From Pseudomonadota bacterium (GTDB lineage Bacteria; Pseudomonadota; Gammaproteobacteria; Acidiferrobacterales; UBA6901): 64,000 nucleotides of DNA. Positions 9,901 to 16,187 of the stretch are shown piece by piece. The translations under genes were made by a program, and so were the position numbers. The stretch is taken from contig JAJYEX010000006.1 of assembly GCA_021785515.1 (NCBI GenBank), forward strand, positions 134,537 through 198,536, read 5' to 3'. The notes under the pieces are model-generated. The model did not search any database and was not told where the DNA came from. It was given only the letters and a program-made list of their open reading frames with translations. Numbering within the stretch: the stretch's first letter is position 1; each line of letters starts with the position of its first letter.

Positions 9901-11317
9901 GCAGCGGGTCGTTCTTCGCCGCGATCGGAGCGGGCGGGCCGCAGGCGCCTGATGTCAGGAACTGGACCGCCAGGGGCTCGACCGCATATTTCACGCGCCG
10001 CTTGGGCCCCATTCCACGCGCCAGCCGCAACAGCTGCGTCGAGTCACGCCGCAGGCGCGTGAGCTCCATGCCCAACGCACGTCGACGCTGGGCGCGCGCG
10101 GCGGCCGGAGCTAGGCGGCTTGCATCCACCAGCTGGCCCAGCAGGGCGGGAATATGGTCAAACAGCGCCGGGCCCCTGTGAAGCGTCGTCGGCCATCGGC
10201 GGATGAGTGCAGCATTGCGATAATCGGTGGTGCCGCGCAATGCCTCGGCATATTCAAGCTCCAGTTCATTACGAGTGTAACGGGAGCCCTTGCTGCGTAT
10301 GCGCAGCACCGCATCGGCAAAAGTCAGTGCGCTGGCAATGGCGGGGGCAACAAAGTTTGGATAGGGCACCTCCTGCCCGAGTCCGAGGCAGCCGCCGCCA
10401 ACCGCCAGTCCGTCTCGCACCCACTGCGGCGTCTCGTCAACTCCCCCCGAACGGATCACCTTGGCGCCATAAGCGATTTGCTGCGCGCCTTCAAGATAGT
10501 AAGCAATGGACGAGAGCGCGCGCACCCGCTCAAACAGATGAGCGTGGTCGGCAACAGACTGCTGTGCCAGGCGCTCGAGCGGAAGCACCAGTCCAAGCGA
10601 GAGGGAGTTTTGGTTCGTATACAGGAAAGCGGTCACATTAAGCCGCACGGCATGGCCCGCGTAGCGACCGTTGCGCAACATCCATTCCTGCGCCACGCCT
10701 TCGCCCGGACTCAATTGGAAGCGCTCCTCGATCCGGGCCGCCGGCAGGGAGAACAGCGCCTTGATGCCTTGCGCGTAATGCAGATGCGCCTGACGTTCCA
10801 GTCCCTCGCGTGCCAACAGCCCGGCCGCGTCGCCTTCCGCGAGAAAGACCACTTCGGCGTTGATCGCGCCGCGGTCAGTCGTTACGCCTACAACGCGGTC
10901 TCCACTGTAGCGCAGACCCGTCGCAGTCGTATCCGTGAGCAGCGTCACCCCAAATTCGACCGCGCGACTGGCCAGCCACCGGTCGAGCTTGGGGCGCAGG
11001 ACCGTCCAAGCCTCGCCATAGTCGTTTCCCGCATGGGAGCGCGCCTCGAAGCCGGCCGCGTTGATGCCATCGTGCAGGAACAGGCTGCGACTGACGATGC
11101 GCCGTTCCTTGGGCGCCCGGGCCCACAGCTCCTGGCCGAGCACGTCTTCGCGCAGCAGGCCCTCCGCATGATAGACGCAGCCTGACCAGTTCTCCGCCCC
11201 GGCGTATTCGGCCCCCTCGATCAACATCACCGCAACTCCAGCGCGAGCCAGCCGCAGCGCCGCTGCGGTGCCAGCGGGCCCGGCTCCGATGATGAGGACT
11301 TCTGGCGGGGAGGGCAT
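3986..11317 (-). CDS. Five-module fusion: ETF-quinone oxidoreductase / two acyl-CoA dehydrogenase modules / ETF-beta-like / ETF-alpha
   Basis: One uninterrupted frame of 2443 codons. Residues 1-640 form an ETF:quinone oxidoreductase: the FAD motif VLIIGAGPAGTAAALRLARAG at the N terminus and the four cluster cysteines in NVCPAEVY and NCIKCESC near residues 590-635. Residues about 690-1050 resemble an acyl-CoA dehydrogenase C-terminal half (VDYASTRVQF, KFGAVKQML). Residues about 1090-1740 are a second dehydrogenase with ALTEPAAGSDTGG, KMWITNGS and IYEGTNEVQ, which carries the expected catalytic glutamate. Residues about 1850-2040 look like a diverged ETF-beta, and 2080-2420 are ETF-alpha with NVELGASR, IGQTGVRVAPALLVALGISG and VVVAINRDPGAPIF. 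MPSPPEVLIIG (11317) fits as start, with GGAAG nine bases upstream. Separate genes normally encode these proteins. The inferred role is transfer of electrons from acyl-CoA to quinone. The first dehydrogenase module may be structural only. Confidence 0.88.
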   Translation of the reverse strand: MPSPPEVLIIGAGPAGTAAALRLARAGVAVMLIEGAEYAGAENWSGCVYHAEGLLREDVLGQELWARAPKERRIVSRSLFLHDGINAAGFEARSHAGNDYGEAWTVLRPKLDRWLASRAVEFGVTLLTDTTATGLRYSGDRVVGVTTDRGAINAEVVFLAEGDAAGLLAREGLERQAHLHYAQGIKALFSLPAARIEERFQLSPGEGVAQEWMLRNGRYAGHAVRLNVTAFLYTNQNSLSLGLVLPLERLAQQSVADHAHLFERVRALSSIAYYLEGAQQIAYGAKVIRSGGVDETPQWVRDGLAVGGGCLGLGQEVPYPNFVAPAIASALTFADAVLRIRSKGSRYTRNELELEYAEALRGTTDYRNAALIRRWPTTLHRGPALFDHIPALLGQLVDASRLAPAAARAQRRRALGMELTRLRRDSTQLLRLARGMGPKRRVKYAVEPLAVQFLTSGACGPPAPIAAKNDPLLQLAAQAIGHFYGRRLPEFSDRVAMVWRSMVRAPLVLPRVTRLSLGALAGGAALLSDLAAYRTGRLRLQALQQLPYHGYEEKAREKLDWGGAHRSPLSPTGWIAPLLRYRPDPRHITVPVDLGSAARQLRNVCPAEVYSLAGRLGGVASQHENCIKCESCRVTVPGVDWNRTSGHRFAYRVPGDSRSGLDSSVTSNLDPPPQDALHLIQSEITSWQRLYCSLRVRPAMVTAEWPRAWARLLGEVPASGLTHSTVVRLEAWLKRQAYGWMESETRALLEQAGALPVDTRGVREPGVHADLRRRHEWEQLQRYFSADRLKALAQAPWDLGSRNVLCAWIAAARSHRTTAVEWLATWSGALAWIAAGHYLAEICARRPIEHLIAAPLWREEDGSSNWLPAVAEVLVAADGSVLHAGGAVAHGAGADAAQPVRRLVEQDPGGFHATSAAAELGLALALGQAAELRRRAVDYASTRVQFRGELRDSEGRESIAKFGAVKQMLAGIEYACTLLGLARCWCEREPEQVLLLVRECMGPWMTAVPWLAGQAFGGMAYSEEDILAPRYRDAIVFSQWPGSRALGKTDPGFGARVLKWAPESDVDPVVSESLTCLADSHQHLGALAPPRAAILQRRPPAPVRPLRWKPHVRFAYHSGSFLNGQLLAPDSLLVPEHFRRDPLLRRTRADVLRLLRRGFRSPNRKQPYGRYIDEMHGMPPADIQLLRDFNAFATIVPEVFGGKNWSKAQYSVLTNLCMAEKDTATGLLIMASTSIGTMPVLLGLEKDLPRLRQETSGCLADTAGWQSLQDGLDRLIRIVERPERGALRRALEHTGALVQRLFLFPGSTLKYLVRDFLQLVQQTVAAAKASDLRALADCLQRARDGLPQARARLADEQGEIEARTGAHQRFLQFLACGQISAFALTEPAAGSDTGGIQTRALLREAEVQQDEHGLYRFNVDGKPRLLLDAQRLVFERRRPFFRLPDGRLASLDDSDWDMARNCGRRQIRTGDHTYPYDDIGTIVVRNGKACYRYWELSGNKMWITNGSVADRYCLYAQTGFGETGFMLERRSEGLHIGPNENKLGQRASPTNELTLDRVRVSADQMIGFAGHGQVNALETLSVGRGGLVMSCAALAERALRDFLPVWRKDPQLHGAAQAECDRLQTLAARLMGLMDRADLRQGDFRIEAALSKYLASEGAHRILGWLDTLYGADAAACEVMLEKWRRDIRILNIYEGTNEVQRFLVLKDLPALLREPAVSVHDNAELEQALQKFRQFTAARVAGLDSGLWQNPDLQARWFPVVDWLAELYGWAALHERVRLLESLGDPADRENIARLRDSETDIARHAREVADMIQADFARAERRAGPDPADAGLALARAALSRTGSAEDEPVAVGALVGDWGVVLRSRFEPVGGRLEWAGWNSADLAVLDRMLCWSDGCSSMRVKIAAIGPPGIADSLRRLQAAGAEVLHVVQPAGPVSASDAASVILGVWPALGRWALGCSAASAGDAAFVSGMSESIAAVLVKNVTAIGLRRRGLWLDDASWRRRYAADARRIALAWDLKPGDRATRYSVRSWLAALREPVPRAEVAGGLAPTAVRSQAPPPGTDLPQQFADANELAAWLQKRFGAGATSDRAAATRPGNSPLPDGTLWLTSTDTLAGAGRAPALQVLAGLGISFGVLAWHSAAATPPAPAALLAQPGFRGLWQLPINGEALPAALAGLLAGQLGASRRLILDAEHGALGAVLAARLGLRFLDGVSGISPRVVTCSSDGYEVEYPLPDAAVLVVGRGYSGPTLGASPSAVIPVSRLPVERLRSPALARSHDQPPAGLPTARLIVDVGLGAASRPDYPQLVPPLCAALARLSGTNVELGASRKVTQELKLLPVDRQIGQTGVRVAPALLVALGISGAPQHMGWIDPGAVVVAINRDPGAPIFSWSHQNPGPQVIRCVGAIEEWVPVLLQRLGTHGDLASDGEGFGGRRRPGS

Positions 11318-11948
11318 GATTTTATTCTTCCGTATCCTAGTAGTTATAGCAAAGCCGGGCAGGAAGACAGCGACCACCGGGCACGCTGGATTAATGGAGC
11401 ATGGCGCGAGAGCCTGGGCGTAACCTTGGGTGGTGACCGACATGGGTGAGGGCCGCCTCTAACGAAAAGGTGGATGGACCGCAATCGGCAATATGTGGGT
11501 CGTGGGCAGCCCCGAGCGATGCGTTCAGGAAAGAAGGCGAATGAAGCGGCCATCGCGGGCTTTGGGAATATTGGGCTTCTGGCAGAGCGGGCGACCGGCA
11601 AACAGATTTAATGGTACGCCCGATGGAGGCGTTGCAGTGGAGCGACGCAACTTGGACCGCGCACCCCGACACAGCCGGACTTTTCGGGGCGCACCCGGGT
11701 CAAAGCACCGGTCGATACTAAAGCGGTCAGTGCTTATGCCCCGTTTCTATGCCCCGGGCCACAGCAGCGGCGGCGTTGGTTGCGTGCTAGGGCGGTATGC
11801 AATTTTCCCTGAGCGCGGTAAATGCCCTTTTTTGCCAGCCCTGCTGCCAGTCAGCCCCGAGGCGCAGGGAATGGAAAGCATTAGATATGTAACCTATCAT
11901 TTGTCCTATAATTAAATATTAGCAATGTCTAATATATTGGGAGGCAGC
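11318..11948. promoter_or_regulatory. Intergenic region with AT-rich promoter and dyads
   Basis: This 631-base gap separates the divergent beta-oxidation operon and the C_GCAxxG gene. Its first 550 bases show no credible gene; the open frames there lack homology-like patterns. The last 70 bases are sharply AT-rich. They hold a perfect TATAAT at 11907-11912, GATA-N7-TATC at 11884-11898 and ATTAG-N6-CTAAT at 11918-11933, and GGGAGG lies nine to ten bases before the ATG at 11949. The dyads around and just after the -10 box are placed like repressor operators. This reading is inference. Confidence 0.5.
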
Positions 11949-12431
11949 ATGGCTGACGCCGACAGGATCGCCTTGGCAGAGCGCGCTTATTGCACTGCTT
12001 TGCGCTATGAGCTCGATTACGGCTGTTGCCCCCAATGCGTACTGGTGACAATCCAGGAAATCGTGGGCCTGGTGGACGACGCCACGATTAAGGCCAGTCA
12101 CGGCCTGTCCGGCGGTGGGGGGCTAAGCGGCAAAGGGGCATGTGGCGCCCTGGCCGGCGGCCTCCTGGCTCTGGGTGCCAAGCGCGGCCGTGATCGCGAC
12201 AAGCTGAGCCAAGGTCGCGGCATGGGCAACTTTCAGAAGGCGCGCGAACTGGTCGACCGGTTCCGCTGTGAATTCGGCGGAATCACCTGCGAGGACCTTC
12301 AGCGGCGTTTCACCGGTCGCACTTACGATATGTGGAACCCGGCGGAATACACCGCTTTCAGTGAGGCCCGCGGCAACCAGTGCGCCCACGCCACTGCGAC
12401 CGTCACCCGGTGGGTTGTCGAGATGCTCTAG
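11949..12431 (+). CDS. C_GCAxxG_C_C family redox protein
   Basis: The 160-residue product carries a cysteine cluster CCPQC near the N terminus, the glycine-rich block GKGACGALAGGLLALG that defines the C_GCAxxG_C_C family, and later cysteines in RCEFGGITCEDL and NQCAHA. The family is thought to be redox-active from its conserved cysteines, but its substrate is unknown. MADADRIAL (11949) is preferred over an ATG eight codons upstream because GGGAGG is well spaced before it. The gene stands alone behind an AT-rich promoter with inverted repeats and is followed by modABC on the same strand. A role in metal or sulfur redox sensing is possible but not shown. Confidence 0.8.
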   Translation: MADADRIALAERAYCTALRYELDYGCCPQCVLVTIQEIVGLVDDATIKASHGLSGGGGLSGKGACGALAGGLLALGAKRGRDRDKLSQGRGMGNFQKARELVDRFRCEFGGITCEDLQRRFTGRTYDMWNPAEYTAFSEARGNQCAHATATVTRWVVEML

Positions 12432-12446
12432 GCTCTAGGCTCTAGG
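12426..12446. repeat. Triplicated CTCTAGG at a stop codon
   Basis: CTCTAGG occurs three times in tandem. The first copy supplies the TAG stop of the C_GCAxxG gene. It looks like replication slippage. A short perfect palindrome, GGGTGCGCGCACCC, follows at 12463-12476 without a T run. Confidence 0.7.
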
Positions 12447-12640
12447 CAGGTCGCGGACCCGAGGGTGCGCGCACCCGCAACACATTGGCCCCGATGTCCA
12501 TTCCCGGATGGAACCCCACACCACAGGCTGCGCGCGGCTGGGGAAAGTAACCGGAGCGGGAAATCCATCATGGCACGATGCGGGCCACATCGATTACAGT
12601 AACGAGATTGCCGAACCATCAGGAAAACGGAGACCGCCCC

Positions 12641-13438
12641 ATGAACACACGCGTGATGCGGGCATGTTGCCGCGCATCGTTTGCTGGACTCCTCTTCGCA
12701 GCCTGGTTTCCCGTTCACGCTGCCACATTCCCCAGACCCGCCGCCAACAGCACGGTGGATGTTGCGGTGGCCGCCGACTTCATAGATACCCTCAAGGCCC
12801 TCGGCACAGCCTACGCCCGTGCGGATGGAGGCCATCTGGTGATCAGCGCTGCATCGACCGGCACGCTGTACACCGAGATCCGCGACGGTGCGCCCTACGA
12901 TGTGATGCTGTCGGCCGACGCCGCCACGCCCCGTCTTCTGGTTAAGCAGGGCCTGGCGGTAGCCGCGAGCCGCTTCACCTACGCACGCGGCCGCCTGGTT
13001 CTGTGGAGCCGCTCGCCGCGGCGCGTGGACAGCAAGGGTCGCGTGCTGCGAACGGGGAAATTCCGTCACCTCGCCATCGCCAACCCGCAATTTGCACCAT
13101 ACGGACAGGCTGCGCGCGCAGTTCTGCGCAATCTGGGCCTGTGGCATAGCCTGCATCCGCGCATCGTGTACGGGGAGGACGTCGGACAGACATTCCAGTT
13201 CGCCGCGAGCGGCAATGCCGGACTGGCGTTTGTCGCACTGGCCCAGATCAGGGATCCGGCATTCAGGGTCAACGGGTCCTATTGGATCGTTCCGCAGAAA
13301 CTGTACGCCCCGATTGAACAACAGGCGGTACTGCTGTCACGCGCCCGCAACGATGCCGGGGCCCTCTTTTTTCTGAAGTTTCTACACAGCGCGCAGGCAC
13401 GGGCAATTATCCGCCGTCATGGCTATGGCGTCGACTGA
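12641..13438 (+). CDS. modA: Molybdate-binding periplasmic protein ModA
   Basis: A 265-residue periplasmic binding protein. After a signal peptide (hydrophobic FAGLLFAAWFPVHAA) comes the ModA pattern: VDVAVAADFIDTLKALG, ISAASTGTLYTEIRDGAPYDVMLSAD, ANPQFAPYGQAARAVL and GEDVGQTFQFAASGNAGLAFVAL. These are the oxyanion-binding loops of the molybdate/tungstate family. The start MNTRVMRACC follows a GGAGA element; an upstream in-frame ATG would place 21 non-hydrophobic residues before the signal peptide. It leads a modABC operon, with modB about 60 bases downstream. No ModE-like site or molybdenum-cofactor riboswitch was recognised upstream. Confidence 0.93.
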   Translation: MNTRVMRACCRASFAGLLFAAWFPVHAATFPRPAANSTVDVAVAADFIDTLKALGTAYARADGGHLVISAASTGTLYTEIRDGAPYDVMLSADAATPRLLVKQGLAVAASRFTYARGRLVLWSRSPRRVDSKGRVLRTGKFRHLAIANPQFAPYGQAARAVLRNLGLWHSLHPRIVYGEDVGQTFQFAASGNAGLAFVALAQIRDPAFRVNGSYWIVPQKLYAPIEQQAVLLSRARNDAGALFFLKFLHSAQARAIIRRHGYGVD

Positions 13439-13496
13439 TCCGGCGCCGCTCACCCGGCGGAAATTTTTTTTACGGAACATGGGAGCAGGATAGGGT

Positions 13497-14180
13497 GTGA
13501 GCTTAACGGCCATGAACCTTTCCCCGGTATGGCTGACGCTGCGCCTGGCCGCGGTTTCCACCTCGCTGCTGCTGGTCATTGGTACGCCGGTCGCGTGGTG
13601 GCTCGCCCGCACGCGATCACTTTTCAAGCTGCCGGTCGAATCAGTGGTGGCGCTGCCGCTGGTTCTTCCGCCCACGGTGCTTGGTTTCTATCTGCTAGTT
13701 GCCCTGGCGCCGACCGGTTTTCTGGGCAGGGCCTGGCACTCTATTGGTGGTGGTTTGTTAGCCTTCAGTTTCACCGGTCTGGTAATCGGATCGGTGCTGT
13801 ATTCACTGCCCTTTGTCGTGCAGCCGCTCCAGACCGCGTTCGAGGCGATCGGTGAACACCCCCTGCGGGTGGCAGCGATGCTCGGTGCAGGCCCGGTGGA
13901 CCGGTTTTTCACCGTCGCGCTGCCGCTTGCGCGGCGTGGACTCGTGACAGCGCTCACGCTCGGCTTTGCCCACACCGTAGGCGAATTCGGAGTTGTGCTC
14001 ATGATAGGCGGCAACATCCCCGGAAAAACCGAAGTGCTGTCCATCGCGATCTACAACCATGTGGAGGCGCTTGAGTACGGGCGGGCGCGCCTGCTATCAG
14101 CCGGGCTGCTTGTGTTCTCGTTCATGGTGCTTTTCATCGTACATTTCAGTAACCGGAGACTGCGGGCGCGCGAACCATGA
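13497..14180 (+). CDS. modB: Molybdate ABC transporter permease ModB
   Basis: A 227-residue membrane protein with about five transmembrane helices and the permease pattern of ModB: LPLVLPPTVLGFYLL, then LGAGPVDRFFTVALPLARRGLVTALTLGFAHTVGEFGVVLMIGGNIPGKTEVLSIAIYNHVE. The GEFG/IPGKT segment is typical of molybdate permeases. The likely start is GTG at 13497, preceded by GGGAGCAGG; an ATG five codons later is also possible. Its stop overlaps the modC start (ATGA), so the two are translationally coupled. It would form the inner-membrane channel with ModC on the cytoplasmic side. Confidence 0.93.
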   Translation: MSLTAMNLSPVWLTLRLAAVSTSLLLVIGTPVAWWLARTRSLFKLPVESVVALPLVLPPTVLGFYLLVALAPTGFLGRAWHSIGGGLLAFSFTGLVIGSVLYSLPFVVQPLQTAFEAIGEHPLRVAAMLGAGPVDRFFTVALPLARRGLVTALTLGFAHTVGEFGVVLMIGGNIPGKTEVLSIAIYNHVEALEYGRARLLSAGLLVFSFMVLFIVHFSNRRLRAREP

Positions 14181-15253
14181 GCCACATCGACGCGCGTCTG
14201 ACACTGCGCCGAGGAAAATTCCTGCTGGAAGCGGCATTCCGGACGCCGGCGCAGGGCGTAACCGCCCTGTTCGGTCCGTCGGGTTGCGGAAAATCGACTC
14301 TTCTTCACTGCATTGCCGGTCTGGAGCCAGCGGTGCGCGGGCGGCTGTCCTTGGCAGATGAGGTATGGCAGGACAGCGAATCGGCGATCTTCATTCCGCC
14401 GCACCGGCGGCGCGTGGGCTATGTATTTCAGGATGCGGGCCTGCTTCCCCATCTGAGCGTGCGTGGCAACCTGGGGTATGGAATGAGGCGCGCCGGACGC
14501 GCACGGCAAGACACGAATTTCGCGCGAACGGTGGAATGGGCCGGGATCGGGCCGCTGCTCGAGCGTCGCATCGAGGGACTTTCCGGCGGCGAGCGCAGCC
14601 GGGTCGCGATTGCCAGCGCTTTGCTGCGGGATCCGGTGATGCTGCTCATGGATGAGCCGCTCGCCGCTCTGGATGCGCAATCCAAGGCAGATCTGTTGCC
14701 GTATCTGGAGCGTCTGCACAGCGACCTGTCGATTCCCATCCTCTACGTCAGCCACGCCATAGACGAGGTTGCGCGCCTGGCTGATCATCTGGTCAGTCTC
14801 GAACCCGGGCGCGTCGTGGCCAGTGGTGCCCTGCATGACATGCTCACCCGTCTGGATCTGCCGCTTGCCCACAGCGACGATGCGTCCGCGATTCTCGATG
14901 CCGTAGTCACCGGATTTGACGAACAGTTTCAGCTGGTGTTACTGGATTTTGCGGGCGGGCATCTGTCGATAGCCCAGCAGAAACTGCCCTTAGGCACGGC
15001 GGTGCGGGTGCGTGTCCTGGCACGTGACGTCAGCCTGAGTCTTGAACACCACCGCAATACGAGCATCCTCAATATCTTTCCGGCACAGGTGCTCGAAATC
15101 ACGGAAGACCGGCCGGCACAGGCCATCGTCAGACTGGATGCGGGGGGGAGTGTACTGCTTGCGCGGGTAACGCGACGGTCGGTGCATTCGCTGCAGCTGG
15201 TTCCGGGTGCGGTCATGTACGCCCAGGTCAAGAGCGTCGCGCTGTTACGATAG
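14177..15253 (+). CDS. modC: Molybdate ABC transporter ATP-binding protein ModC
   Basis: A 358-residue ATPase that powers molybdate import. Walker A is GPSGCGKSTLL, the signature is LSGGERSRVAIA, Walker B is VMLLMDEPLAALD, and the H-loop is in YVSHAIDEV. The C-terminal 120 residues (VRVLARDVSLSLEHHRNTSILNIFPAQV) form the Mop/TOBE domain that binds oxyanion in ModC. The gene overlaps modB by four bases at its start. Its last nine bases overlap the tail of a convergent membrane-protein gene. Nothing essential appears to be missing. Confidence 0.94.
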   Translation: MSHIDARLTLRRGKFLLEAAFRTPAQGVTALFGPSGCGKSTLLHCIAGLEPAVRGRLSLADEVWQDSESAIFIPPHRRRVGYVFQDAGLLPHLSVRGNLGYGMRRAGRARQDTNFARTVEWAGIGPLLERRIEGLSGGERSRVAIASALLRDPVMLLMDEPLAALDAQSKADLLPYLERLHSDLSIPILYVSHAIDEVARLADHLVSLEPGRVVASGALHDMLTRLDLPLAHSDDASAILDAVVTGFDEQFQLVLLDFAGGHLSIAQQKLPLGTAVRVRVLARDVSLSLEHHRNTSILNIFPAQVLEITEDRPAQAIVRLDAGGSVLLARVTRRSVHSLQLVPGAVMYAQVKSVALLR

Positions 15254-15700
15254 CGTGCCCGCGGCACCCTCGAAGTAATTGCGCAGAGTCCGGGTATGCA
15301 ACACCAGACTCAGGACCACGAACAGGCAGGCGGCGAGCAACCCGGCGACCACGCCCGTCGAACCCAGCGCACGCATCGCGTCGGCACGTTCGAGCCACGC
15401 CGACCAAAATGCGATCATTGCGGGAAGCGCGCCAATAATTGCGGCCAGCGCCAGATTCCACCAGATGGCCATGCCCCGACTCCACGGGGTGCGGCGCAGC
15501 AGACCCAGAGCACACACCGCGGTGTAGAGGGTGGCAAAACCGAGCAAACCGGTGTATGCCAGTTGTGAACCGGGCAGCGTCAGATTCCACTGGCGCGCCG
15601 CATAGACGTCACGTGCCCCGTGAGCGAGCGCGACTCCGGCCCAAAGGTACAGCAGCACATTGATCCGAACAACCAGCTTTTGCACGGAGATCCTACCCAT
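15245..15700 (-). CDS. Small integral membrane protein, unknown function
   Basis: A 151-residue protein with four predicted hydrophobic helices (around VLLYLWAGVALAHG, LAYTGLLGFATLYTAVCALGLL, LALAAIIGALPAMIAFWS and VVAGLLAACLFVVLSLVL). No catalytic motif is visible and I do not recognise the family. MGRISVQKL was taken as start because it lies just before the first helix; a start 13 codons upstream is also open, and no strong ribosome site supports either. The gene converges on modC, with a nine-base tail overlap, and lies 3' of the PilZ gene on the same strand, so the two may be co-transcribed. Confidence 0.6.
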   Translation of the reverse strand: MGRISVQKLVVRINVLLYLWAGVALAHGARDVYAARQWNLTLPGSQLAYTGLLGFATLYTAVCALGLLRRTPWSRGMAIWWNLALAAIIGALPAMIAFWSAWLERADAMRALGSTGVVAGLLAACLFVVLSLVLHTRTLRNYFEGAAGTLS

Positions 15701-15747
15701 GTCGGGCAATACCGGCCTGAAAAGCGGCACCCCGCCCAATGGGCACC

Positions 15748-16086
15748 TTATAGCAGCTCTGGCAACCTAGGTTTGGCAAAAACCAGCTTGATCAGAGGAA
15801 CATAACCTTGGGAACCGGTGCGGTCGAACAGCAGCCCCACGCCGTCAGTACTCGTGTGCACAATCTGGGCATGAAATTGCCTCGTCCGGCGCGGGGCAGC
15901 CGAGGGCACGTTCACCGCCAGCTCAACCGAACCCTCGGGAACGGGCTTGGTTCCACGGAACTGCACAAACACCCCGCTGAGACTGATGTCCCGCGTCCTG
16001 CATGGCTGGGAGTGGTAGCCCCCGCCAGTAATCGTGGCGTCGAGCACGAATGGGATTCGCGGCGTATCACGACGTTCATTTGGCAT
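15748..16086 (-). CDS. PilZ domain protein (cyclic-di-GMP-binding type)
   Basis: A 112-residue single-domain protein. It shows the two PilZ signature elements: ERRDTPRIPF (the RxxxR loop) at the N terminus and DISLSGVFVQF (the D/NxSxxG strand) about 30 residues later. The distal half (VHTSTDGVGLLFDR) also fits the fold. Such proteins bind cyclic di-GMP and alter motility or polysaccharide export by protein contacts. MPNERRDTPR is the natural start, placing RxxxR near the N terminus as usual. It lies just downstream of a GGDEF-like gene on the same strand, a suggestive pairing. Confidence 0.85.
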   Translation of the reverse strand: MPNERRDTPRIPFVLDATITGGGYHSQPCRTRDISLSGVFVQFRGTKPVPEGSVELAVNVPSAAPRRTRQFHAQIVHTSTDGVGLLFDRTGSQGYVPLIKLVFAKPRLPELL

Positions 16087-16187
16087 GACTGCCCTCCCCA
16101 CTTCCTTGCCCCACAACCCCGCACGGGAATCGACTCATCTTACCTCCAGCCACGGTTCCAATAAAACTGGTCCTTTCGTTGTACCCC

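Noticed and set aside
3986..11317. The giant frame as an artefact of low stop frequency in GC-rich DNA
   Set aside because: Motifs of five separate modules occur in one frame and in a sensible order, with the catalytic residues intact in several modules.
11493..11915. Open frame of 140 codons on the plus strand upstream of the C_GCAxxG gene
   Set aside because: No ribosome site, no recognisable protein pattern and composition rich in Arg/Gly/Pro as in shadow frames; its end runs into the promoter dyads.
12432..12640. ModE operator or molybdenum-cofactor riboswitch before modA
   Set aside because: No TATATA dyad or compact riboswitch-like fold was recognised; only a short GC palindrome is present.
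12428..13321. Long minus-strand frame opposite modA
   Set aside because: It is the antisense shadow of modA, which has clear motifs and a signal peptide.
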